Made by a program: the position numbers and the translations under genes. Shown piece after piece: positions 18,671 through 26,290 of a DNA stretch of 64,000 nucleotides. The stretch is from Halodesulfovibrio aestuarii DSM 17919 = ATCC 29578. GTDB taxonomy: Bacteria > Desulfobacterota > Desulfovibrionia > Desulfovibrionales > Desulfovibrionaceae. The notes beneath the pieces are model-generated. The model saw nothing but the letters and a program-made list of their open reading frames with translations. It had not been told where the DNA came from and did not search any database. The stretch lies in contig NZ_ARQF01000019.1 of assembly GCF_000384815.1 (NCBI RefSeq), positions 372,001-436,000 on the forward strand, written 5' to 3'. Numbering within the stretch: position 1 is the first letter of the stretch; every line of letters begins with the position of its first letter.

Positions 18671-18942
18671 CATTCCCCGTTTGAAAAAAAATCACACCAC
18701 AAATCGTAATACACATCAAAGATTTTCCCTTAAATTACAGCCTACTCTATGATCATTTTATATTTTTCGTGTCGTATGCAGTACTTTTTACAGGTAACTG
18801 CCCGTCACCCTGTTTAAAATAGCAGATACAACTCCGCGGAAACGGTATTGTGTGATGGTATTCATTAAATTTTTTAAAAAAGAATACGCACACAATTTTC
18901 CAATACACCGCAACGCTTAGAACAGCCCCGACGGAGGCCGAA
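18671..18942. other. Intergenic region upstream of the DUF190 gene
   Basis: Together with the mutL terminator this makes a 344-base gap. It is AT-rich and shows no gene or recognisable riboswitch. It ends with GACGGAGGCCGAA, the ribosome binding site of the DUF190 gene. Confidence 0.5.
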
Positions 18943-19290
18943 ATGAAAGAATGCACAAATGTAGAACGTATTACATGCATTATTGATGAGGATAGAACAC
19001 ACAACGGCGAACCTCTTTACCGCGCAATTGTTGAACAAGCCCAAAAAAGCGGTATCGCCGGTGCTACAGTACACAAAGGAATTATGGGCTACGGGGCAGC
19101 AAAGACCATACACCGAGAACGCCCACTGGGCAGAAGCTCCGATGTCCCTGTAATTATCCATATGGTGGATGATAAAGAAAAGCTTGATGCTTTTTCAAAT
19201 ACACTTTGTGAAATGGTTCCACAGGGAATCGTCCTGCGTGAACCGGTAAGCATGTGCCTTGTCCGTTGTGGTGGAAAAACATTGGAATAG
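18943..19290 (+). CDS. DUF190 (PII-like) domain protein
   Basis: 115-residue protein of the DUF190 family, small ferredoxin-like fold proteins related to PII signalling proteins. Family marks are LYRAIVEQAQKSGIAGATVHKGIMGYG, the basic turn HRERPLGRSSDVPVIIHMVDD and the beta strand VVLREP-like end. In many bacteria DUF190 genes sit beside the fluoride exporter crcB/fluC; here no such gene is adjacent and the protein is alone between two terminators. GGAGG is 7 bases before the ATG. By analogy with PII it may bind a small ligand and regulate a membrane partner, but the partner is not visible. Confidence 0.8.
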   Translation: MKECTNVERITCIIDEDRTHNGEPLYRAIVEQAQKSGIAGATVHKGIMGYGAAKTIHRERPLGRSSDVPVIIHMVDDKEKLDAFSNTLCEMVPQGIVLREPVSMCLVRCGGKTLE

Positions 19291-19304
19291 ACTCTGAAAA
19301 ATAA

Positions 19305-19340
19305 GAAAGGGTGGAGCTAACAACTCCACCCTTTTTATTT
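19305..19340. terminator. Terminator between the DUF190 gene and hldD
   Basis: AAAGGGTGGAG faces CTCCACCCTTT, followed by TTATTT. It lies between two converging genes. Confidence 0.88.
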
Positions 19341-19396
19341 GCTATTTGTGCAGACTACCAAATCTGCGATACCCGGATTCTCTATTCAATGGGCAA

Positions 19397-20368
19397 TTAC
19401 AGGTACGGATCTTCCTGCGCAAGGTAGTTCTGGACATAATCTTTCGCGCCCTCTTCAAGAGAACGGAATTTAACAGGACAACCGGCATCCTGAAGGCGTT
19501 TCATTGGTGCTTCAGTAAAGTACTGATATTTACCTCGCAGAATTTCCGGCATTTCAATGTAGCTGATGTTGGATTCAATATCCATTGCTGCAAATACTGA
19601 ATTAGCAAGTTCATTCCATGTACGTGCGGTGCCGGTACCAAAGTTGAAGATACCATTAGCCTGCGGGTTTTCAAGTAACCACCACATAGCTTCAACACAA
19701 TCTTTTACGTACACAAAGTCACGTTTCTGACCACCGTGCGGGTAGTCCGGGTGGTATGACTTAAAGAGCTTCATCTCTTTAGTCTCACCAATCTCGTAGA
19801 AAGCCTTACATACAACACTTTTCATGTTGCCTTTGTGGTACTCATTCGGACCGTACACGTTAAAGAATTTAAGAGACGCAATCTTATCGAGACGTCCGGT
19901 GCGGGCTGCCCATAGATCAAAAAGTTGTTTGGAATATCCGTACATATTCAGCGGCTTCAGCTTTTTCATAGTTTCAAGGGAATCCTCAAAACCGAACTGG
20001 CCATCACCATATGTTGACGCGGAGCTCGCGTTAATGAATCTTGCATCGTTCATAAGTGCAAGTTCACACATTGCTTTGGTGTACTGCAGATTGTTTTCCA
20101 TAAGAAAATCTGCGTCTTTTTCTGTAGTAGAAGAACACGCGCCCATATGAATAACTGCATCAACTTCCCAAGGAAGCTGGTCGTGCATTACCATTTCAAG
20201 AAATGTATCGCGATGGATATATTCTTCATAGGTACGGTTAACAAGGTTCTTCCATTTCTCGGTGCAAGCGAGATTATCCACTACAATAATATCTGTGATG
20301 CCCATTTCATTGAGCTTCCAGATCATAGCACTGCCGATCATTCCGGCGCCACCAGTAACAATATACAT
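19397..20368 (-). CDS. hldD: ADP-L-glycero-D-manno-heptose-6-epimerase
   Basis: 323-residue extended short-chain dehydrogenase that epimerises ADP-heptose for the inner core of lipopolysaccharide. The nucleotide-binding start is MYIVTGGAGMIGSAMIWKLNE. The catalytic YxxxK is in NMYGYSKQLFD, after SSASTYGDG. The family-specific VYGPNEYHKG and HGGQKRDFVYVKD are present. AGGAGG lies just before the start. It is the last gene of the leftward operon 23219-19397, 19 bases after the YkgJ-type gene. No other heptose genes are nearby. Confidence 0.93.
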   Translation of the reverse strand: MYIVTGGAGMIGSAMIWKLNEMGITDIIVVDNLACTEKWKNLVNRTYEEYIHRDTFLEMVMHDQLPWEVDAVIHMGACSSTTEKDADFLMENNLQYTKAMCELALMNDARFINASSASTYGDGQFGFEDSLETMKKLKPLNMYGYSKQLFDLWAARTGRLDKIASLKFFNVYGPNEYHKGNMKSVVCKAFYEIGETKEMKLFKSYHPDYPHGGQKRDFVYVKDCVEAMWWLLENPQANGIFNFGTGTARTWNELANSVFAAMDIESNISYIEMPEILRGKYQYFTEAPMKRLQDAGCPVKFRSLEEGAKDYVQNYLAQEDPYL

Positions 20369-20387
20369 ACGGTCCTCCTAGCAGAAA

Positions 20388-21065
20388 CTAGCTAACTTTT
20401 TTCTCAGTAATATTCTCAAGCTCAGGGCCATGTTCAGTTTCTACGATACGCAGACCGAACATGTGTACAGTTTCACCAAGAGTGCGACCAAAAAGAAATT
20501 CCATTTCTGCTGCCGGAATCCCTGCTTTTTCCTGAACAACCTTACGGAATGCCATATCGAAGCGTACTGATTCCAAAAACTCTTCTTTTGCAGAAGGATC
20601 ATTTTTCATACGTTCGTAAATAGTCCCGAGGTACTCATAGCCACATTTTTCTTCGTGTGTTCTTACAAGCTCAGCATATCCGTTATTATCACCAAGAACA
20701 TCAAAGCGGGATATGCGGTTTTCTTCGTACATTTCCTGAAGAGCATCAGGATTCCAACAGTCCAGAGTTCTACACTCTGCTGGACGGTCATTATAAATGA
20801 AACAAAGACGGTCTACCACATTAAAAAAGCAGCAAGTCCATGTACTTTCGTTACGGCGGGTGATTTTTACGACTTCCTGCTGAAGCGGTTCAAGCTGACC
20901 TGTTACGTTATTACGCACCAGTTCTCCGCGACGGAATGTCATCAGGTCTTTACGCTGAAACACCCCTTTTTCGTACAACTCAAGGTCTGTTTTGTGCAGA
21001 GCAGGGCCGCCCTTTGCACAACATGTACCGCAGCGGGTACATTCTTTCTGTATTTCCTGACCCAT
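20388..21065 (-). CDS. YkgJ/CxxCxxCC family cysteine cluster protein
   Basis: 225-residue protein of the UPF0153/YkgJ type. The N-terminus contains the cluster CTRCGTCCAKGGPAL, and further cysteines occur in WTCCFFN, DRLCFIYNDRPAECRTLDCW, so it probably binds zinc or an Fe-S cluster. The rest is helical with no known catalytic motif. AGGAG precedes the ATG. It lies between the Ser/Thr kinase gene (36 bases) and hldD (19 bases) in one leftward operon. Function unknown; the family has been linked loosely to metal handling or modification. Confidence 0.75.
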   Translation of the reverse strand: MGQEIQKECTRCGTCCAKGGPALHKTDLELYEKGVFQRKDLMTFRRGELVRNNVTGQLEPLQQEVVKITRRNESTWTCCFFNVVDRLCFIYNDRPAECRTLDCWNPDALQEMYEENRISRFDVLGDNNGYAELVRTHEEKCGYEYLGTIYERMKNDPSAKEEFLESVRFDMAFRKVVQEKAGIPAAEMEFLFGRTLGETVHMFGLRIVETEHGPELENITEKKVS

Positions 21066-21101
21066 ATTAGGTCTCCTTTTTTATCTGTATGGATAGTTCG
21101 T

Positions 21102-22469
21102 CTACCCGCGCACCGCTCTGACTGCAAACTGGCACGTCATATCCTGCCAGCCCACAAACCCCATTGATGCACTCACAAACCATGCCGCCATATACGACTT
21201 TGTGTCGCACGTCCAGAGTGTATCCTGTGCACTGTCCAGAAGCTGCGGCACACAAAAAGCTCCAAGTTCCGGTGGTTCCTGCACTAGTGACGAAAGCTCG
21301 TCTACTGTTGGTAACCGCCAATCCTGATAGCCAGCAAAATTTATTTCATTCAGCGACGCTATGTACGTATGGGCTTCGTCCCATGTACACGCAAATTCGC
21401 TACCGGACTGCTGCCACATTTTTCCTGTCACAACATCGGTTACTGTTCCGTCCTCATTATCAACCAGATCAGCCAGACCTGCACAATCAGGACGCCATAA
21501 TGAATCTAGACCGAAGGTCTGCTGAGCCTGCGCAAGACGCACTTTAATCGGCTCTATACGCATCACTGGAGCATCTGTGGAGCACGGCTGCGTTTCAGCA
21601 AATTCATCAATAAACCGACATTCGTTATCAACCCGTTCACGCCATGTCTCAACCAAAGAATCAAGCGCAATGCGCATATCCTTAGCTGTGGCAAACCGCT
21701 TTTCCGGATCAAACGCCATTGCAGTATCGAAAAATGCATCCCAATCATTATCAAGATCGAGAGAATATTGACTGGCATGCGGAACAACATTGTTTGTATA
21801 CAGAGCTTCGTCTGTAGGCAATACCCCTGTAAGCATCCGGTATAACATAACACCTACAGAAAAAATATCCGCTCTGCCATCCACACTGTCCGGTGCTGCT
21901 TCCTGCTCAGGTGCAGCATAATACGGGGAACCGATGCGTTCGCCCTTTGCAGCGGACGTCGGGGTCATCTCGCCGCGAAGCCGTGACAAGCCGAAATCAA
22001 TCAGCTTAATTTCATCCAGCCCGGTAATCATAAGATTAAACGGCTTCACATCCCTGTGCACAATCCCTGCCTGATGCATCCGGTAAAGAGCATCAAGCGT
22101 CTGAGACGCATACGAAACAGCAGTTGTAAGCGGAAGCTTGCGCGTCGGCGCTTCCACACGGTAGCTTTCACCGATTACCATGCCAAGGTTACGACAAAAA
22201 TACTCCATGATAAAAAAAGGCGTACCGTCCGCAATATCATAATCCCATATGGCTGCAATATTAGGATGATCGAGTTTTCCCATAATGCGCGCTTCTGCTT
22301 CAAACCGTGCGATAAGCTCTTCCCGTTCAACCAGAAATTCCATCATCTCTGACGGCTTAAGCACTTTTAATGCAACAATGCGCCCCGTAACCGGCTGACG
22401 AGCTTTAAACACAGCCCCCATACCGCCCCTGCCAAGGAGGCCGCATACTGTATAGCGTCCAATCTTCAT
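21102..22469 (-). CDS. Serine/threonine protein kinase with C-terminal DUF1566 (Lcl) domain
   Basis: 455-residue cytosolic Hanks-type kinase. The glycine loop is LLGRGGMGAVFKA, the ATP lysine K35 in VALKVLK, the catalytic loop IVHRDVKPFNLMI, the metal motif LIDFGLSRL and the activation end GSPYYAAPEQ. All catalytic residues are present. Residues about 335-455 form a DUF1566/Lcl-type domain with DNEDGTVTDVVTGKMWQ, the DWRLPTVDEL motif and a Trp-rich end; this domain is often found on secreted or surface proteins and is unusual on a kinase without a membrane segment. A metallophosphoesterase gene ends 15 bases upstream. The pair may form a phosphorylation switch (inference). Confidence 0.85.
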   Translation of the reverse strand: MKIGRYTVCGLLGRGGMGAVFKARQPVTGRIVALKVLKPSEMMEFLVEREELIARFEAEARIMGKLDHPNIAAIWDYDIADGTPFFIMEYFCRNLGMVIGESYRVEAPTRKLPLTTAVSYASQTLDALYRMHQAGIVHRDVKPFNLMITGLDEIKLIDFGLSRLRGEMTPTSAAKGERIGSPYYAAPEQEAAPDSVDGRADIFSVGVMLYRMLTGVLPTDEALYTNNVVPHASQYSLDLDNDWDAFFDTAMAFDPEKRFATAKDMRIALDSLVETWRERVDNECRFIDEFAETQPCSTDAPVMRIEPIKVRLAQAQQTFGLDSLWRPDCAGLADLVDNEDGTVTDVVTGKMWQQSGSEFACTWDEAHTYIASLNEINFAGYQDWRLPTVDELSSLVQEPPELGAFCVPQLLDSAQDTLWTCDTKSYMAAWFVSASMGFVGWQDMTCQFAVRAVRG

Positions 22470-22484
22470 ATTATTTCCTGTAGA

Positions 22485-23219
22485 CTACGGAAGTAACCGT
22501 CTGGCATATCGCTCCGGCAATCCGCGTTCTTTCATCTTGGCAATCGTCTCAGTGGGGTCATATGCAACGCAACGCACAGTAAGTTCATGGGACTCTATGT
22601 CCCACACAAGGTACTTTGCCCGGGGATCGCCGTCACGCGGTTGTCCTACTGCGCCTGCATTCACCATGTATCGACTGGTAAAATCGAGAGTGTATGTTCC
22701 TTCATGCAAATCACTGCGTTCTACAGTATCACCCACAGCACGCACAAGACCAAGCTCATGTGTGTGTCCAAGAAAAGCTATTTGTTCGGGGAAACGGGAA
22801 AATTTCAATAGAACTCGTTCGTCGTTCAACTCCCATATATACTGGAAAGCCGACCGAGGCGGCAGACCGTGTACAAACAAGGCTCCGTGCAACGAAAGAA
22901 CAAGAGGAAGCGAGCGCAGGTATTTCAAGGATGTATCAGAAAGCATATGCGAGGTTTTATCCACCGCTTCCACTGACTGCCTATTAAAGCAGGAACGATA
23001 CTTACTACGACCCACCCCAAGCTCATGGTTTCCGGCAACAGAAATAATTCCATGTTCCTGAACCGTCTTCACACACAACTCAGGGTCAGGCCCATACCCC
23101 ACAATATCTCCAAGAGAAATTATCTCGGAAACATCAGGAAAGGACAGCTCAATATCATGCAGCACACTAGTTAGAGCTTCATAATTTGCGTGAATATCAG
23201 ACAGAATTACGATTCGCAT
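22485..23219 (-). CDS. Metallophosphoesterase (calcineurin-like, YfcE/PP-like)
   Basis: 244-residue phosphoesterase. Metal-binding motifs are in order: ILSDIHANYEAL, SLGDIVGYGPDPE, VAGNHELG, LFVHGLP and LGHTHELG. All ligands expected for a dinuclear metal site are present. The family includes protein phosphatases and cyclic nucleotide or nucleotidase enzymes; the substrate cannot be read here. It is the first gene of the leftward operon with the Ser/Thr kinase 15 bases downstream, which makes a role in reversing that kinase plausible. No good ribosome binding site is seen at the start. Confidence 0.8.
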   Translation of the reverse strand: MRIVILSDIHANYEALTSVLHDIELSFPDVSEIISLGDIVGYGPDPELCVKTVQEHGIISVAGNHELGVGRSKYRSCFNRQSVEAVDKTSHMLSDTSLKYLRSLPLVLSLHGALFVHGLPPRSAFQYIWELNDERVLLKFSRFPEQIAFLGHTHELGLVRAVGDTVERSDLHEGTYTLDFTSRYMVNAGAVGQPRDGDPRAKYLVWDIESHELTVRCVAYDPTETIAKMKERGLPERYARRLLP

Positions 23220-23609
23220 TCAAGGAACATAACAGGAACTGATTTTGCTGACAAAGTGTAATAATGCCCCCCGCTCCTAAGCACTCCATTCCGTACCGTG
23301 TACCGTTTTATTTGCAACTCATTCAGCCAGCCCAGCAACATACCGGAATAAATCTGTCATACATCCTTGTGTTGAACTGAGACTTATAACCACTGCGAAT
23401 TGCACTAACAGCCCAGCTCACGTATTTTGTAGTATGTATTTCTAACCCACAACTTTTGTCAGGTGAAAAAACAACCAACTTTTAAACTCATACTTCTTGG
23501 GCACAGTATAGCAGAGGAACAACGGGCACCAAATTTTATAGGTTAGCAATGCATCATCACATGAATCCTCTCTTTTTACAGAAAACAAAGTATGTTCAGA
23601 GGTAATAGT
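23220..23609. other. Intergenic region between two divergent units
   Basis: About 390 bases between the leftward phosphoesterase operon and rightward gnd. It should hold both promoters. No coding frame, inverted repeat or RNA element was recognised; AGAGGT at 23598 is the gnd ribosome binding site. Confidence 0.5.
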
Positions 23610-24509
23610 ATGCAGATAGCAATGATCGGTCTTGGCCGTATGGGAATGAACATGGCTCGCCGTCTTATTCAAGGTGGACATCAAGTTGTGGTATGGAACC
23701 GTTCATCTGACAAAGTTGCAGCCATTGTCAGCGAAGGAGCCATCGGAGCACAAACAATCAAAGAAGCCGTGCAACGCCTTACTCCACCACGTATAATCTG
23801 GTGCATGCTGCCTTCCGGCAATGTAACAAAGCTTATTTTAAAAGAAGTTTTAGAGGCAATCAGTTCGGATGATCTGGTCATCGAAGGCGGCAATTCCTAC
23901 TGGAAGGATGATCTGGAAAATTCAAAAGCATTTGTTGAAAAAGGTTGCGGCTACATTGATGCCGGAGTTTCCGGAGGCGTATGGGGATTAAAGGTTGGAT
24001 ACTGCACCATGGTCGGCGGTAAAGATCGCTTTGTACGCCGGGCAAAACCGATCTTTGATACGCTGGCGCCTCCCCGCGGCTGGAAGCATGTAGGCCCTGT
24101 CGGCTCCGGCCATTTTATTAAGATGGTACACAACGGCATTGAATACGCCATGATGGAAGCCATCGGTGAAGGCTTTGACCTCATGCGAAACGGCCCGTTC
24201 GAAAAACTTGATCTTGGAGGCATCGCGGATCTATGGGGCCAAGGCAGTGTTGTGCGCAGCTGGCTGCTCGAATTGTTGGCAATAGCTTATGAACGCGATC
24301 CGGATCTTGAATCCATCAAAGGTTTTGTCAACGACTCCGGTGAAGGGCGCTGGACCATTCTCAACAGTATTGAATACGGCATTTCCACCCCTGTTCTGGC
24401 ACAATCCCTTTTCAAGCGTTTTGAATCCCGCCAGCAGGACGTGTATTCTAACAAAGTTCTTGCCGCACTACGTAAGGAATTCGGCGGACACGCCGTGAGA
24501 AAAGAGTAG
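23610..24509 (+). CDS. gnd: 6-phosphogluconate dehydrogenase, decarboxylating (short form)
   Basis: 299-residue short-form enzyme that oxidises 6-phosphogluconate to ribulose 5-phosphate and CO2. The cofactor site is QIAMIGLGRMGMNMARRL, followed by VWNRSSDK; no clear NADP-specific Arg is seen, so NAD use is possible as in other short forms. The substrate site is DAGVSGGVWGLKVGYCTMVGG, and the catalytic Lys and Asn are in GSGHFIKMVHNGIEYAMMEA. The earlier in-frame ATG at 23592 lacks a ribosome binding site; AGAGGT is 7 bases before the ATG at 23610. zwf follows 8 bases after the stop, so the two oxidative pentose phosphate genes form an operon. Confidence 0.92.
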   Translation: MQIAMIGLGRMGMNMARRLIQGGHQVVVWNRSSDKVAAIVSEGAIGAQTIKEAVQRLTPPRIIWCMLPSGNVTKLILKEVLEAISSDDLVIEGGNSYWKDDLENSKAFVEKGCGYIDAGVSGGVWGLKVGYCTMVGGKDRFVRRAKPIFDTLAPPRGWKHVGPVGSGHFIKMVHNGIEYAMMEAIGEGFDLMRNGPFEKLDLGGIADLWGQGSVVRSWLLELLAIAYERDPDLESIKGFVNDSGEGRWTILNSIEYGISTPVLAQSLFKRFESRQQDVYSNKVLAALRKEFGGHAVRKE

Positions 24510-24517
24510 GAAGCCCC

Positions 24518-26119
24518 ATGCCCAGTATTAAAGCAACATATTCTTCTGCCACCAACTCGTGTGAAGAATTAACTCCGGACAGTTGCGGGATAATTATCTT
24601 CGGAGCGTCCGGAGACCTTGTTTACAGAAAGCTGATACCGGCGCTGTTCAATCTGTATACACGAAATCTTATGCCTATTACCTTCTACATACTGGGTTTT
24701 GCACGAACTGAAATGACCGACGAAGAATTTAAGGAACGTATCCGTAACTCGCTTATTTCTGTACATAAAATAAGCGACACTCAGATGGTCGAGTCGTTTC
24801 TTTCACAATGCAGATACACCTCTGGAGAATACAACGATATTGAAGCTTACAGGCGGTTACAAAAAAAAGCCGCTGGCTGTGATTGCGATTTTACTAAAAA
24901 AGAAAATAAACTCTTCTATCTTGCCCTCCCGCCACAACTCCATCCGACCGTAGTGAGTCGACTGTCTCAATCCGGACTGACCATGGAGGGCGAAAATGAA
25001 GACCCGTGGGCACGAGTTGTTTTTGAAAAGCCGTTCGGTCATGATCTTAAATCTGCACTTGAACTGGATAAGCATCTCACCTCAATGCTTAATCCATCAC
25101 AGATCTTCCGTATCGACCATTATCTTGGCAAAGAGACGGTGCAATCCATTTTAATGCTCCGTTTTGCAAACATTATGTTTGAACCACTTTGGAACCAGAG
25201 GTACATCGACAATATTCAAATTACCGTTGCAGAATCAGTAGGCGTTGAGCATCGGGGCGGCTATTATGAAAAAGCAGGATGCCTGCGGGACATGTTCCAA
25301 AACCACATGCTGCAAATGCTCTCACTTGTTACCATGGAACCTCCGACACGATTTAAAGCACATTGTGTCCAGAGTGAACGTGTAAAGCTGTTACACGCCA
25401 TCCGCCCATGGTCGGAACGTACACTAAAAGACAACATTGTGCGCGCCCAGTACGTTGAAGGAAAAGTAAACAATGAAGATGTACATGGGTACCATAGTGA
25501 GCCTAACATTGCGCCGGATTCTACAACAGAAACGTTTGTAGGCATGAAGCTCTATATAGATAACTGGCGATGGCAGGATGTACCTATTTATATGCGCTCA
25601 GGAAAGCGTCTGAGCATGCGTGAATCAGAAATTGCGGTCACCTTCAAACGGGTTCCGCACTCCCTTTTCGGACTCGAATCACAACACGAAATGCCGTCAA
25701 ACATTCTGGTTATGAAAATTCAGCCGAATGAAGGCGTTGATCTGACCATCCACACAAAACAACCGGGACCAAAAGCCTGCATGGCGAGTCTGTCCCTCTC
25801 TTTCAAATATTCTGAAGTATTTGATACTGTTCCACAGGATGCCTACGAACGGCTGCTGCTGGACTGTATGCTCGGCGACCGAACACTCTTTCTTTCCCGC
25901 GAAGGTGTAGAAGCTGCGTGGAAGATTGTTGACCCAGTCCTGAACTTCTGGCGTGACCATCCGGAACAAGCTCCACTGCATACATACAGTGCCGGATCAT
26001 GGGGGCCTAAAGCATCAGACGAGTTACTGCTGCGCAACGGGCACCAGTGGCGGAATCCGCCTGAGGAACACGGGACGCACTTTAAAAGTCTGGCAAAGCC
26101 GCTCATTATACGGAAATAA
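24518..26119 (+). CDS. zwf: Glucose-6-phosphate 1-dehydrogenase
   Basis: 533-residue enzyme that starts the oxidative pentose phosphate pathway, yielding 6-phosphogluconolactone and NAD(P)H. The nucleotide site is IIIFGASGDLVYRKLIPALF and the catalytic site is FRIDHYLGKETVQSI. The C-terminal beta domain has RSGKRLSMRESEIAVTFKR and a normal LLLDCMLGDRTLFLSREGVE. It is slightly longer than most bacterial forms because of a short N-terminal and an HFKSLAKP C-terminal extension. AGGAAG lies upstream and gnd is 8 bases away. The lactonase gene (pgl) is not adjacent. Confidence 0.95.
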   Translation: MPSIKATYSSATNSCEELTPDSCGIIIFGASGDLVYRKLIPALFNLYTRNLMPITFYILGFARTEMTDEEFKERIRNSLISVHKISDTQMVESFLSQCRYTSGEYNDIEAYRRLQKKAAGCDCDFTKKENKLFYLALPPQLHPTVVSRLSQSGLTMEGENEDPWARVVFEKPFGHDLKSALELDKHLTSMLNPSQIFRIDHYLGKETVQSILMLRFANIMFEPLWNQRYIDNIQITVAESVGVEHRGGYYEKAGCLRDMFQNHMLQMLSLVTMEPPTRFKAHCVQSERVKLLHAIRPWSERTLKDNIVRAQYVEGKVNNEDVHGYHSEPNIAPDSTTETFVGMKLYIDNWRWQDVPIYMRSGKRLSMRESEIAVTFKRVPHSLFGLESQHEMPSNILVMKIQPNEGVDLTIHTKQPGPKACMASLSLSFKYSEVFDTVPQDAYERLLLDCMLGDRTLFLSREGVEAAWKIVDPVLNFWRDHPEQAPLHTYSAGSWGPKASDELLLRNGHQWRNPPEEHGTHFKSLAKPLIIRK

Positions 26120-26290
26120 AAAGCTGTTATTGTCTGCTTCCGGCGGCTGAGGGAAACTTGGTTGAAACAAGCTTCTCACCAGCCCGCCCTTTCCCCTTTA
26201 TAAGACCTTGTTACCAAGCCTGTTACGTTCAAAACAAGCGTTCAACAAATCACAACTGACAGTCTTGTTCGCTTCTGATATGCCAAAGAT

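Noticed and set aside
18671..18942. Fluoride riboswitch before the DUF190 gene
   Set aside because: The conserved aptamer core of that class could not be found in the leader.
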